This document shows, in pieces, positions 1-12,154 of a DNA stretch of 64,000 bases. Made by a program: the position numbers and the translations under genes. The stretch lies in NCBI GenBank assembly GCA_013399015.1, contig VWZX01002268.1:434001-498000 (forward strand), written 5' to 3'. Position 1 is the first letter of the stretch. Each line of letters opens with the position of its first letter. Source of the stretch: Galbula dea (Eukaryota; Chordata; Aves; Piciformes; Galbulidae). The notes under the pieces are model-generated. The model ran no database searches. It saw nothing but the letters and a program-made list of their open reading frames with translations, and was not told where the DNA came from.

Positions 1-1110
1 GCTTCTTCCAATGCTTTTTCTTTCAGACACAGTCCATGAACCTATCAATGCTTTCAAATTTAGCCTTCATGCTAGTCTTCAGCCATATACTAACAGCCAA
101 CTTGAATAAATTTCATGTGGTTTATCCTAAATCCAAATTGCCTTGCAAATTCATATATTCAATTTAATCATCCATACAGTAGGAAACAACATTTTGGGTG
201 CATTCATCAAACAAAGATCATATTGCATAAAACCTAATACCCTTCATAATTCAAATGTTCATACTGCTTGATAATGGGTAAAGGAAAAATTATCAAAGTT
301 TTTTTTGTTCATTGATTTAACTGAAAATAATTAAAGCCTTTCAACCCTGTAGTAAATTATTGGTGTAGAGATGTTCAAGATGTTCAAGACAAATTATCAG
401 GCACACAGGTAAAGCATTTATTATGTCTGACATGCACTACTACCAGCAACAATTTAGGACAACCCAGAGGTCACACTAAAAGAATCTATATGTAGCTAAA
501 CAAGAACTATTAATCACATAGGAGTGTATTTGTCAACTAATGACTTCCTTAATTTTTCTCCTTATATCTGGTTTCAAGTACCCTTCGCTCCTTCAAATGA
601 ATTGTAAGAATAAACTAATAAATTATATGGCATGTACAGTTGCATTATAACTATAAAAATGGCTGCCTGTCTTTAAAAAAGGGGGTGGTATTGTGAGTAG
701 AATGTGAACTAGTAACTGGATACATAACCTTTATTAATGCTTACATATACTAGTAGCTAGATCTATGTTATGATGAAGTAACAGTAAGAATATAAGCAAG
801 TTTTGTTTGAAAACTTTGTAATTTAAGAATAAGATACCAGAGTAAATAAAATAAGTTAATAAATAGGCATAGATAGGCAGGGAGAATAGAAAAAACTGAA
901 GAAAATATGCAAAGCTACTTCAGATACTGGGTATGGCAGAGACTTCTGAAATAAACCTGAAAGTAAATACATAGAGAACTGTTCCATTTTTATTCCAGAT
1001 GTTTGTGAAAATATCTCTTAAAACACAAGAATGAGAGACTGCATTTAGTAGAAGACAAACATTTCAAATTTCTAGGTAACTTACTTATCTCAGTGTAGAA
1101 TTTTCACAAC
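1..1110. other. unique AT-rich DNA, no gene seen
   Basis: No repeat, RNA or coding signature was recognised. A short stretch with acceptor-like and donor-like sites near 350-408 is open in one frame, but it is only about 55 bases long and is not distinguishable from chance. Confidence 0.6.
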
Positions 1111-1118
1111 AATGTCTG

Positions 1119-1712
1119 TTGATGCTCTTCAACATCTTCATTAATGACCTGGACATGGGTATCGAGTGCACCCTCAGCAAGTTTGCAGATGACACAAAGC
1201 TGAGTGGTGTGGTTGATACGCCAGAGGGGCAAGATGCCATCCAGAGGGATCTAGATAGACTTGAAGAATGGGCCCAAGAGAATAAAATGAAGTTTAATAA
1301 ATTTAAATGTAAGGTCCTGCACTTGGGTAGGAGTAATCCTGGCTATGAGTACAGACTGGGTGAGGAACTCATTGAAAGCAGCCATGCAGAGAAGGACTTG
1401 GGGGTCACGATAGATGGAAAACTGGATATGAGCCAGCAATGTATATTCACAGCCCAGAAAGCCAACCACATCCTCGGCTGCATCAGGAGAGGTGTGACCA
1501 GCAGGTCTAGGGAGGTGATCCTGCCACTCTACTCTGCCCTTGTGAGGCCCCACCTGGAGNTGGATGCCCCATCCTTGGCGGTGTTCAAGGCCAGGCTGGA
1601 TGTGGCCCTGGGCGACCTGGTCTGGTGATTGGCATCCCTGCCCATGGCAGGGGAGTTGGAACTAGATGATCTTTAAGGTCCCTTCCAACCTGAGCCATTC
1701 TATGATTCTATG
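1119..1712 (+). mobile_element. CR1 LINE fragment, reverse-transcriptase part plus 3' end
   Basis: This is the C-terminal part of a CR1 ORF2 protein. The frame starting at 1119 reads through LFNIFINDLD, then SKFADDTKLSG, whose FADD (F codon at 1182) is the catalytic motif C of non-LTR reverse transcriptases. It continues through DLDRLEEWA and KCKVLHLG, both typical of CR1. A stop follows DLVW near 1626. A short 3'UTR (GATGATCTTTAAGGTCCCTTCC) then ends in tandem ATTCTATG units at 1698-1712, the diagnostic CR1 terminus. The element is truncated at its 5' end. At 1560 there is a single N, and about 300-350 bases of the usual CR1 sequence between CACCTGGAG and GGATGCCCC are absent there, yet the frame stays open across it. 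Identification rests on recalled family features, not on a search. Confidence 0.93.
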
Positions 1713-3385
1713 ATAACTCTTAGATAAAGATGTTTCTTAGTCTTCCAGTATTCAGATCAACAAAGGTTAAGATAACAGTAGATTAAAATTCCATCAACTG
1801 CAACCTTATGCTGACATTTCTGTGAGTTCTATGATTGTGGCAATGTTCAAATACAACTCTAAAAATCTCATTGCAATTGTCAGTTTTTTATAATGGAAGT
1901 TCTGTAATATGTTAGAGACTAGATTGCAATGCTTACAACAATACTGATATTACAAATTTATTTCTTTTTTATCTGTCAGTGCAATTTTTAATTTGCAGTG
2001 AATGAATAGATAGTGATAGTGTTCTGATGGAAAAGCATGAGATGATTCTTTTCTTCAAGCAAACTTAAGCAAATTAAAGCAACAGATATATTACATATAT
2101 GCACAGATTTGGCAGCAACTACAAAATTCTGAACATATTTTTGTGATACAAACTTGTAACTGTTAGTCATCTCCTTCAGGATATTGTCTGACATCCAATT
2201 GGTCAGGTAATACAGTAGCATATTCTATGTGCTGTTGCCTATAGCACTTTGTCATACTGGCTGCAGACAATAAAGGATGATCCAATATGCTGCAACTGAC
2301 ATAAGGAGTTTTCTGTTTGACAGCTAGTCCAAATATCAGTTGAAATGGTGCACTTTCTCTTGTATTGCAAACTGTAACACAGTTTCAATTTAATACACAC
2401 AATGCTTTTTAGATTTGTGACTTGCTAATATTTGAAAAATATGCTTGGAATGTTATAATGTGTTGTATTGTGATTTCAAATGCTATGCTACCTTAGTTAA
2501 CCCTACATGTTATTCTATCATATTTGGCAGTAAAAGGTAGTGTCAGTGTAAGCTTCTTCACTTTTCCAAATTAAGCTTATTCATGCTGCTATGTCTTACA
2601 TGGCCTCTCACCCTACTCCACTTTTCTCCTTCCCTTCTCTTCTACCTAATGTTACATTGCAGTTATTTCAAACTTTTTTAATTCTGGTCTTCTGAAACAT
2701 GCAGCAGAGAATGAATTTTCTAGGCTGCTATTGAGCACAATATAATGTAAATGTAAAAATGTAAAAAAATGTAAATTAGTCCTGTCAAGCTTTTTGTTTT
2801 ACACAAAAGAATTACCTTTTTATCTTATCAAATTTTATACTATTTTAAGTTTAGAGTTGAACCCCATAAAAGCATACTTTGAGGTCTCATTCAGTACCTG
2901 AACACTTTCTGCCACATATTGCCAAGAAATGAAGCCTACTTTTTGGGACTGCATGTCTTAAGATGTCTGTACTTTATCAGCTGATGTGCTCTTTCTGATG
3001 AAGGAATTATAACAGATAAGGATCAGTGCGTTTGCAAGACATAGACAGGGCTGGAGCCACAGGACGTTGCAGATCAGAATATAGCTTCACTAATGAGCCC
3101 AGTGTTTCCAGCTCAGTCACAAGACTAATGTATTCCAGTTACCTAGAAATGTATACATTTTGACACTTTTTAAAGAGGAAATCACTCTTTGAACTAGAAC
3201 CATTGAGGAAAAACCAGTATGTGTTTGCTAAGTTACATCAAGGCTTCTGTTGAGGTCTGCCCCTCATATGCTTTAATTCTTCCTCCTAAAGTCTCCTCTT
3301 GTCTTTTACGAACATGTGTATGAAGCCCCCACAATAAGAAAGGTGGAGAAAAGTTAGCTTTCTCAGTTCATGTATGATTGTCTCC
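1713..3385. other. unique AT-rich DNA, no gene seen
   Basis: A mostly AT-rich stretch with T- and A-runs. Nothing recognisable was found as a gene, RNA or repeat. The open frames here are short and show no family motif. Confidence 0.55.
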
Positions 3386-3389
3386 CATG

Positions 3390-3725
3390 CTATGGATAAC
3401 ACTCTGGAGCAGGGGAAGAGAGTGAGGAGAAAGGAGTAGCAAAGAAACATTCAATTAACTGACTGCAACTTCCATTTCCTGTCCCTCTGAACCACGAGGG
3501 GAGAAGGTAGAGAAATCAGGAGTGAAGCTGAGTCTGGAAAGAAGGGAGGAGAAAGGGGAAGGTTTTTTCAAGATTTGTTTTTTTATTTCTCATTCTCCTA
3601 CTCCGATTTAATTAGTATTTAAATTAATTTGCCTGACTTGATTCTATTTTGCCCCTGATAGGAATTAATAGGTGATCTCCCTGTCCCTATCAACTTCTTC
3701 CTTGAGCTCAGAATCTTCCTCTACA
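3390..3725 (+). mobile_element. avian LTR-retroelement fragment, copy 1
   Basis: This stretch aligns by eye with the repeat at 7.6-8.0 kb, in the same order and orientation. Shared blocks are a CTGGAGCAGGG(G)AA segment, GTGAGGAGAAAGGAG, an AACTGACTGC segment, a TTTATTTCTCATTCTCCTACTC-like block, a GTCTATTTTGCCCCTGATAGG-like block and GATCTCCCTGTCC. The order matches the 3' part of a moderately repetitive bird endogenous-retrovirus LTR as I recall it. The polyadenylation region has decayed to ATTTAAATTAATTT. Both ends are diffuse and no target duplication is visible. The family name is not assigned. It contains no coding potential. Confidence 0.6.
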
Positions 3726-6700
3726 TAGGCAAAACACAGTATGAGTGATGGGACGATAATAAATGCCAGCCTAACTGCCATATTTTAATTTAGTGTATCT
3801 ACATAAAAATGAGCTGATGCTTGAGACATTACAAACATTGTCTTATGACTGCTTATGAAAAAAAAGGCTTTGTTTAAATTGTGTTCAATGACAGTTGTGA
3901 TAAGACTTCTCAGCATAGAATGATGTAATGTTCATAGGTATAATCCTTATAATAGCTTTTGTTCCATGAGGTGTCTGGGCTTTATTTAAGCAGGCATCAT
4001 GTCTCCAGGTCAACCTCAAACATTAGCAATTTCACATGCAGTAATCTGACTCTATATTTTTAAATCTTTAGAAATGTAACTCCTTCAAGCCCTTATACTG
4101 TTCTAATTTAAAGTCCAAAGCATTTCTCCAGTGGTTTTGCCATTTCCTCTCAGACAAAGTTACATACCTCTTCTGGATGATCAGAGATGCTCTTTACTTG
4201 CTCAGTATGCTGAGGTATGAAGAGAAATCGCTTAACCAAGGAGGAGGCATCTCTGGATGTAAAAAAGAGTGATCTAACAGTTAGGATTTGGAACAAGGAG
4301 TGTTAGATCTGGTAGTATTAGACACTCCAAAGAAAAAGTAGCTGTGTAAATCAATAGTCATCCACATACGAATTTTAGGCCTCGACCAGAACAGTCTTTA
4401 AATTATGTGGGTATTTGTCTTAATGTGTTGACAGGCAGTGGATTAACCTCACATTGTGTAGCCAAAATTGCTGCTACACACATGAAGCTTCATTGTTCCT
4501 CTCTTACAGTCTAATGACAAATTTTATTCACAAGTAATTTAGGTTAATCTGTTTATATTTTAATTGGAAGGGAGGTGAATATATGTTTGTATAAGTAAGC
4601 CTAGTGGGAAGTATGTCTTAAATCAGGGCCTGTTTCAGCTCTCTATCCATCTCAAGGTTTCTGCTGAGAATGCAGGAAAATCAGCATCAAGCAGAAACAT
4701 CCTGCCTGCCCCTTTCTTGGCTGAAAGTGACAAATAACATCACTGCTACTTTCTGGAATTCCCATGTGCTCAGCCTAACACAAATAAAGATACAATAGCT
4801 GCAGTATCAGATCTAATGTCCACCAGCTCAATTATCTTGACTGTCACTGATCAGGAAAAGGTTGTAGCAGGAAAATCAAAGAGTGAGCAGCTGCAAACAT
4901 TGAATCCTGATTCCAGTCCTATTCAACATTCTTTACAGTGGATGAATGACAAAACATTGCTTATGGTATTAAGATTTTTAGATACTGATGTGGCAGAATA
5001 TATGTAAAATGAAACCTATAGCAGCAGTGGCATTTAAAATGTCATTACTTGTACTGTCACACACTTGTACAGCTTTTGCTGAGATATAAACTGTTAAAAA
5101 ACATTTTTTCCTGCTCTTGTTTGCATGAGTTAGAAAAATGGTAGCAGCTTGTTAAGAAAAAAGCCCAAGTATCTAAAACTTGTACACATGAACATCAAAG
5201 AAAGAACTAGCATACCATCCAGGAAAGTCCAGAGCATCAGTAAATCATGACTAGAAATCTACTGTCAGAAAGTCCAGCTCTCCCATAATATAATACTGCA
5301 GAATAACACATGCCCACAAAGCCAATATATTTTAATTTCAGGCTTACATAAGTTCAGTCTAATATTTTGCTTAAGTTTCCACATTAATAAAAACATGCTT
5401 GCAGAGCATTTCAGGCCTTCTAATTACATCACCATTGATCAACACTTTTCTAGTTAATGAAAATAATCTGTGATGGCTCGGAATATGAATGTGAAAGGAT
5501 GGCATCACCAAATTATGCCAAAGTTTTAACCTTCTCTGCTTTCTCCAAGGGCATCAACAGATGTACTTATTAAACAAGTCTAAGAGGACAAATATAAAGT
5601 GATACGCGCCCCACTGAATCCATTAACCACATGTTATAAGCAATCATCATGCTTAATAACTTGATGTACCTTTTCCTCATCAATTATATTTTAATTTCAC
5701 TTGTCTTTTTGAGACTTAAGAAACTCTTAGAATGTGAAATGTGTTGTGTGAAAAAAAATTACTCTCTTTAACTTTTTTTGTCCTATAAGTTCCATTGGAT
5801 GTGCACTGGTTCTTGCATTTGAAGAGATACTGTTGTTTCTGATTCATATTCTCTCTAACCTTACTGATTTTGCAGGGCAGCATCACCTGTCCCTTTTTTC
5901 TCATCTATTTTTTTCAGGATACATAATTTAATCTTAACTTAATCTTTAGTTTTCCTATACTTCCAGTTATCTACCTTACCTTTCTCTTCATCTTTTGCAG
6001 TTCCATTGTCTCTCTGTCCTTGGGTTACCTTGGGAGATGATACAATCAGAATTATATTTGATATTCAAGATGTTGGTGCTTTATATGTTCATATAGGGAA
6101 AGAAGGATTTTTTTTTCAGTGTACATAGACAGCTGTATCATGGATCCAGTTTTCTTCTCACAAATTTCTACCTTAGAATAAAATAGAGGAAATTAAATAC
6201 ATGGTAACTATAAGAACAGGTTCTTACCTAGTTTTTATCAGATCTTGGACTTTTTCTCCTTGGATTTTTCTCCCTACCATTATTCTGTTTCCCCTTTGAT
6301 GAGGAATTACACATTGCTGCCACTCTATCTGCAAGCTCAGGAGAACAGTAGCAACAGACCAATGACAGGCTGAAAGTGTGAACTCTTGTGATACTCAGCT
6401 GTGACCTTTATGTCCTAGAAAAAAGAGCACTGCAGCTTTCCAGTGGGACCCAGTACTGTCATTGTGAATGCTCTTCACCCTGAGTCCCCCCACACTGCAG
6501 GGAGAAGCTATAATGGGGTATAGGTTAGGGTAGCAAATTATTTTATGAGGACCATGAAATTTAGCTAAAGGCAGCAGGGAACCAGACTTACTGGGGGAGA
6601 TACAAAGATGTGTATGCAATAGTCAAAGCCACTGCACACACTCTTTCATAAAACATGGTATTTATGTACACGTGGGAGCCACACTTTTAAATGTTATTGT

Positions 6701-7125
6701 CAGATATTTTCAGATGGCCTGGAAAACTTAGTTATAGTATTGTTCCTGATAAGTAATGGCCAAATTCTCTTAAGCCTGTACAGATCATTAAGTAACAGGG
6801 CTAAGGTGTGACAAGTGTTTGAAGCCAAGGGCACAGAAGGGAATGGTGTTTATACTCGGGGCCACCAGGGTCTTTGTTTCCTTACCAGAATAGCTCAGCA
6901 GTCACAGGTTTGGGGCAGCCTTTACAACAAATACAGCAGGAAGCTCAGACTCCTCACTGTGGACTGATGTCCTACCTTCACAGCCTCTTTAAATAACATG
7001 GCTATATCAAATTCTTACTGTCAGCTGTTCAGCATTTGAGATATTGTTAAAGCCTTTCCATCGCAAGCACAAGCAAAATTGCAGTGGAAGTCTGAAGTCT
7101 TTTTAGCAACTCTTTTGTGTACATG
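3726..7125. other. unique DNA between two LTR-like copies
   Basis: No reverse-transcriptase, protease, integrase or gag motif was seen in this interval, so there is no support for it being the body of a provirus flanked by its LTRs. A 63-codon frame at 4816-5007 and a 74-codon reverse frame at 6395-6619 carry no recognisable motif. The rest appears to be ordinary AT-rich sequence. Confidence 0.5.
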
Positions 7126-7129
7126 TGGA

Positions 7130-8015
7130 TTGGATATTCATGTCCAGGTTTTGGCAGTGAGAAGACTGCAGAGGTCTCTCTGAGGAGAGGCCCAGGGCTT
7201 CTCTGTGCCAGACACAGCTTGCTCCAGCCAGCAATGAGGGACACACCATGGGACACAGCTGAACCCGTCAGCCAAGATGGTGGCACCTCTATGATAACAC
7301 ATTTAAGAAAGGGCAAAACCAATAGAGAATAGAGAGGAGAAGAAGTGTAAGGCTCAACAGAGAAAACATCAAGGTTAGAAAAAGAAGAGGATGAGATGTT
7401 CCAGGCAATGGAACAGAGTTTCTCCTGCAGCATGAAGGAGACACCATGGTGGAGAAAGTATTCTCCTGGGGAAATGAAGTCCATGGTGGACCAGATAACC
7501 ATCTTGCAACATATGAAGGACCCCATGCCAAAGTAGGTGGATATTTCCTGGCAGGAACTGCAGCTAGTGGATACCCTACTGTGCAGCAGGCTTATCTTGA
7601 ACCACATGGGAAGGCTCACACTGGAGCAGGGAAAAGTGTGAAGAAGGAGCAGCAGAGAGAAAGTTATGAACTGACTGCCTCTGCAATCCCTCCGTGCTCC
7701 TCAGGCTGTGAGGGAAGATGCAGATGAGCTGTGAGTGAAGGAGTGATGTGGAGCCTGAGAAAAGAGTAGGGATAGGGGTAAGATGTTTAATTTGGCTTTA
7801 TTGTTCACCATGCAACTCTATTTTAATTGACAATGAATTGTATTAATTTTCAAAAAGTCAGGTCTTTTTGGCAGGGATGGTAATTGGTTACTCATCTCCC
7901 TGTCTTTATCTTGACCCATGAACTTTTTTGTTTTGTTTTCTCCCCTTGGGCTCCTGAGGAGAAGGGGTGAGAGAGAGAGAGTCTGGGTCGGCATTTGGTA
8001 GCTGGTCCACCTTCT
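7130..8015 (+). mobile_element. avian LTR-retroelement fragment, copy 2 (longer)
   Basis: A longer copy of the repeat seen at 3.4-3.7 kb. Its 5' half holds CAGCCAAGATGGTGG followed by AAGAAAGGGCAAAACCAA. A middle part repeats a CCATG-TGGAGAA/GGACCCC-type module several times (about 7430-7620). The 3' part runs CACTGGAGCAGGGAAAAG, a GTTTAATTTGGCTTTATT block, GGTAATTGGTTACTCATCTC, TATCTTGACCCATGAAC and a GAGAGAGAG tract, ending around GCATTTGGTAGCTGG. This is the arrangement of a recalled bird ERV LTR/3' region. The last roughly 15 bases, including the expected terminal CCACCACA, are missing or mutated. Several overlapping short open frames here, on both strands, are by-products of the locally higher GC and are not genes. 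Confidence 0.7.
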
Positions 8016-10298
8016 AAGCCAGGCTTAAAAAAGCTCTGACAAAAATATCTTACAAGTACCAAGGAAAGCTAAATATTTATTGTGAAATTTTCAGCCTTCA
8101 CATAACTGTTCCTCATTTGCAAAACTCCAGGGAGGAGTGGAAACATATTTTTTAAATAAATGATGTGTAGTCTGTTGAAGTTCAAAGTTATTAATTATTG
8201 GCAGTTGGCCAAGAAGAGGCAGCATGATCCTTTAATCTGTTGGGGATTCAGATTTTTTTTATCCCAACCTTTGTATTCTGTGTCTTCAACTGTGACTTTG
8301 TCTTTTTTTTTCAGAATAGTGGTTGGGTGTCTTAAACATTCTTGTCCTTAGCTTTGTGATAAACTTTGTTATGATATGTGTCACGTTACTGAAGGACAAG
8401 AAACAAATAATATTTTTTTCAAATAACCTTTCATTCCAGAACTTATGCCTGTCTACAATAGTGAGAACTAGCAATACAAGAGTCTAAAAAAAGACAACTC
8501 GATAAAAATTGCTTTCACTGTCCTTTGAGTTTACACAAATCTTCCCATCATGCCTTTCTCCCTGGCTTTAACCACTAAATAGCAAAGTATTTATATGCCT
8601 GAGCTTCTACCATTGCTGTTTGTAGTAATGGCTCCCATTTCCAGTCCCCAGTATTTTTTGCCTATGCCATGAATCTGAACCCAGACAGTGGAAATCATGT
8701 TGATCATGTAGAACTAGAAAATTCTTTCTCTATAGGCAAAAAACATTTGCTGTAGAACAACATTTTGATTCTGCATGATACATACAAACCCTATGTTTCC
8801 CTGGGAAACTCTACCTCTTGGTTCCTTCCTCTTCTTACAAACAGTTATGAAGAGAGTTTTGTCATTGTCTTCAAATTGGGTTAAACACGTATAGCAGAGT
8901 GGAAGTTTATAAAACACTCAAGGGAAGGAAAAGGTGTTACTATATCCTTTTTTGTACTAGCTATTCCAGTAAGAAAGATCTTGACATGTATCTGTACATT
9001 TATATAATACATCTATATAAATGTGTGTAAGGAAAAATGTCCGTATCACTCAGGTTTCTGTCTTGGCCATTTGTTGTCCTGTCTTGTTTCTTTCTTGTCC
9101 TTCAATATGTATTCTGCCATTCTTTATGGAATACACTGCTCCTATCAGTAGTTTAGATTAATGTTACTTTCTATATGCAAGTGTTTTTCCTAAAATATAT
9201 TTTGTGAATATATAAAACTAGAAAGGACTTCAGTTTTGTTTGCTATTAGTGTTTCTCTATTTGTACCTTAAATTTTCTAGTATTCTAAACCACAAAACAG
9301 CATACATTAATCAGGAACAGAGTTCTGTATTACAGTATGCTGCACTTTCTTCTACATTTGAATATATTCCCAAGTCTTTCAAAGTATCTCTTTCATTGTC
9401 CTTAATTACCTTGTGTTCTCACATTAATATGTTGCTATAGAAACAATTGTGCTATTAAAAACCAAGGTCTTTTTATTTCAGTGGTCCTGGATAGCAAAAT
9501 CTGTTTGGAAAGGAAGAGAAATAATAGATTTGGAATTGAAAAAAAAAAAAAAGTATTGTCTTATACCTACAGAAAATAATTTCATAAATATCATGTTTCA
9601 CTTTCAGAAGAGATTGGATTAGCTTCCCTAATTATCTTTGATTGATAGAAATGAATTTGATTTACGTTTTGGTAATACTGGTATAAGACAGTACGGCCGA
9701 TACAATGAAAACAGGAAGCAGTTCAGCAATATCTCTTTCAAGTCATTTTCAAAAGATAAGATAGAAGTATTTGTACAGTCTATAAAGTGTACATTTTATC
9801 AGTTAATTTCTTTCAAATAACTGAAAAAAAAAAGTTTTCCATGTGTTTTTCCCTTTGTGTAAATTAAATATAGTAAATCTTTTAGTTTGGGAATACATTT
9901 TAGAGTCTGGTTTGGTATTAAAAAATGGGGTATAAAAGCTTATTCGGCATGCAGTCACATTTCTATTGCACACACCTCTCTCTGCAAAATCTTATAAAAT
10001 TCTATTACAAGGCTATCAAATTTAATCAGTCAGTCAGTTCTGAGCCAAAGACTTGCACTCCCTACACCTTAAACCTGTCATACTAATATGAAACAGGCAG
10101 TAGCTGTTTCCATTTCTGAAATCTTATTTTGATCACATAAATAAGTAAAGCAGAAGATTGCCTTAAGCCAAATAGTTTTTCTTTCATTAAAGCAACCATC
10201 TCCCTCCAATCTTCCTTTTCTTTGCAGTTTAACACTAAAACTACATTGAGACTACACGAAGATGTGGAAAGTAACACATGACTTAGTGATTCAGGGAG
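8016..10298. other. unique AT-rich DNA, no gene seen
   Basis: Long AT-rich stretch with poly-A and poly-T runs (for example 9540-9552). No gene, RNA or repeat signature was recognised. Confidence 0.55.
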
Positions 10299-10299
10299 A

Positions 10300-10525
10300 G
10301 ATGCAGGTTTTTTAGGACGAGAGGCTGGGAAGGCAAGGAGGGGGATTTGCCTTTTATATGGACCAGCTAGAATGCATGGGGGTCTGCCTCCTTGATGCCT
10401 TATGTGTAAAGATTAGAGAGCAGGGTGGCATGGATACTGTTGTAGTGAGTATCTGCTATAGACCACTTGGTCTGGAAGAAGCAGATACATCTTTCTTCAT
10501 GTAACTGGAAGAAGCCTCACTCTAA
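10300..10525 (+). mobile_element. CR1 LINE fragment, endonuclease region
   Basis: The text runs GAGGCTGGGAAGGCAAGGAGG, GGATTTGCC, then GCTAGAATGCATGGGGGTCTG, GAGTATCTGCTATAGACCACTTGG and GAAGAAGCCTCAC. This matches the part of CR1 ORF2 encoding the apurinic-type endonuclease (the normal protein has a GGGVALYV...VCYRPPDQED stretch here). In this copy the frame is broken by several stops. Both sides end in unrelated sequence, so neither the reverse transcriptase nor the 3' terminus follows. An isolated 5'-ORF fragment is unusual because fresh CR1 copies are truncated at the 5' end. Confidence 0.75.
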
Positions 10526-12085
10526 GTCTTTCGTGCATTGTGTGCACTGGTGCAATCTATGTCCTAAAAGAAATATAACAAAGTAAGTGTTTGTCCAAAG
10601 TTGTTCATGCCAAACTTAATAGATATGCTAGGCAAGGATGTCACATGTAAACTATATAAGGTGTGAAAATGACATCATGCCATTTAGATTGTTTTACTCA
10701 CTGATGACTAACTGCAATATATATTTTTAACACAGTGCCAGAAGCAAGATTTTAACTGATTATAGTTTCCTACACACTTGGTCAGGAGAAGAGAAGAAGA
10801 AAACAACTGCAGAGTTCCCATACAGGTGGAGGAATTTATAGAGTTCTTTCTTCCTTCTTTCCTTGTTCTCTTAGACTATTACTTAGACATCTTTCCTATA
10901 TACTGTATTAGGAAAGAAGTGTAGGAAGCTGGTGACAGTGAGAGATGACAAACAAGTGTATTAAACCTGGAGAAAGGCAGGAGGGCTGAGATCAAAAACA
11001 TAGCAAGTGGTTTTGGATGCATCTATCATTCTAATAGGTGATTTGACTGAACTTGGTCAAATTACATCCAGCACATCTGGAGCATTCATGTGCAGTGTGC
11101 AATCCTTAGTTAATTATTCAAGGAAGCCCATACTAAGACAGTCAGGCCACCAAAAGGAGAAAGCCTGGGCTGAAAAAGACAAACCATTAGGTTCAGCAGC
11201 TGTGCAAGACAAGCAGCCATCCTTTTTTATTTCATTTCACAAATTTTAAATGTTGAGCTACTCAAGAATGCAGAGAGGGAACAAACAAGTTAAGAGGAAA
11301 AGAAGGAAGAAAAAATCAATATACTGGAATAGTGAATTGGAAAGTATATATTATTGTCTGGTAGGCACTGAAACCTAGGAAACGTAGCAAATAAGCTTAT
11401 TGTGACAGCTGTTCCTAATCTTAGCAGTTCTGCCGTTGTCTAGACTAAATTTAAAACTGCATGTTATCACACAGTAAAGCATCCACACCCATACTTTACA
11501 AATATGTAAATCTGAAGATGATGCCTCGTATCATACAGTAATATGAGTCTGGAGGCAGAGAAGGTGAAATTGAAACTCTCTACATTCTCAAAATGAACTT
11601 TAAGCCTAACCTGAATATTATGTGAGTCAACCACAAAAAGGATTTATTCTTATATCTATCAGTTCCTTTGATCCTATCTTTCAGCCAAGCGAAAGTATTC
11701 CTATAGTACTTATTTGAAAACAGCTATCTGTATTTTATTTAAAAGGAACACTCATCAGTTGTTTTGGATATCTATACTCCTTTAAAGTTATACTGCACTT
11801 GTTACCACAGCTCTAGGGAGAAAAAGAATTATTAGCTGATAATATCTTATCTCTTGGGTCAGTAATGGCTTGGGAAAAGGAATTTTCATACCCAAGAGAG
11901 CTGTGGTAATCACATATTTATGCTACTATCATTTGATGTTTCCAGTCCTTTTTCTGCCTCAATGAGATATTTCTTAGAGACATGTGAGACTGAAGAACTG
12001 CTGTTGTCATCAAAATATATGTAATTTTAAAAATATTCTAAGAAATAATTTATGATTACTTAATATTGATTTTTATCTCCTGCAG
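10526..12085. other. unique AT-rich DNA, no gene seen
   Basis: No recognisable feature. An 80-codon frame at 11007-11249 has no known motif and no splice or promoter context. Confidence 0.5.
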
Positions 12086-12154
12086 TATGCTCACAACTTA
12101 ACCAGATGCAGTAAGAACATATTTCTTCTCCTGAGAGAAACATATCTGTCCCAG
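12086..12154 (+). other. possible small coding exon (low confidence)
   Basis: A strong acceptor (TTTTTATCTCCTGCAG ending at 12085) and a consensus donor (CAG|GTAAGTAA at 12152-12160) bracket exactly 69 bases, or 23 codons. Only one frame is open; it begins YAHNLTRCSK and ends ETYLSQ, phase 0 on both sides. The other two frames have stops. The peptide was not recognised. Pseudo-exons of this size are frequent in introns, so this is only a candidate. It does not join in phase with the candidates at 49.5 or 60.5 kb without further exons. Confidence 0.2.

Noticed and set aside
351..408. Exon-like stretch with acceptor and CAG|GTAAAG donor
   Set aside because: Illustrates how often short open stretches between splice-like sites arise by chance; no other support.
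7047..7727. Overlapping open frames of 71-190 codons on both strands
   Set aside because: They run across the LTR-type repeat and show no protein family motif; the minus frame is antisense to the repeat.
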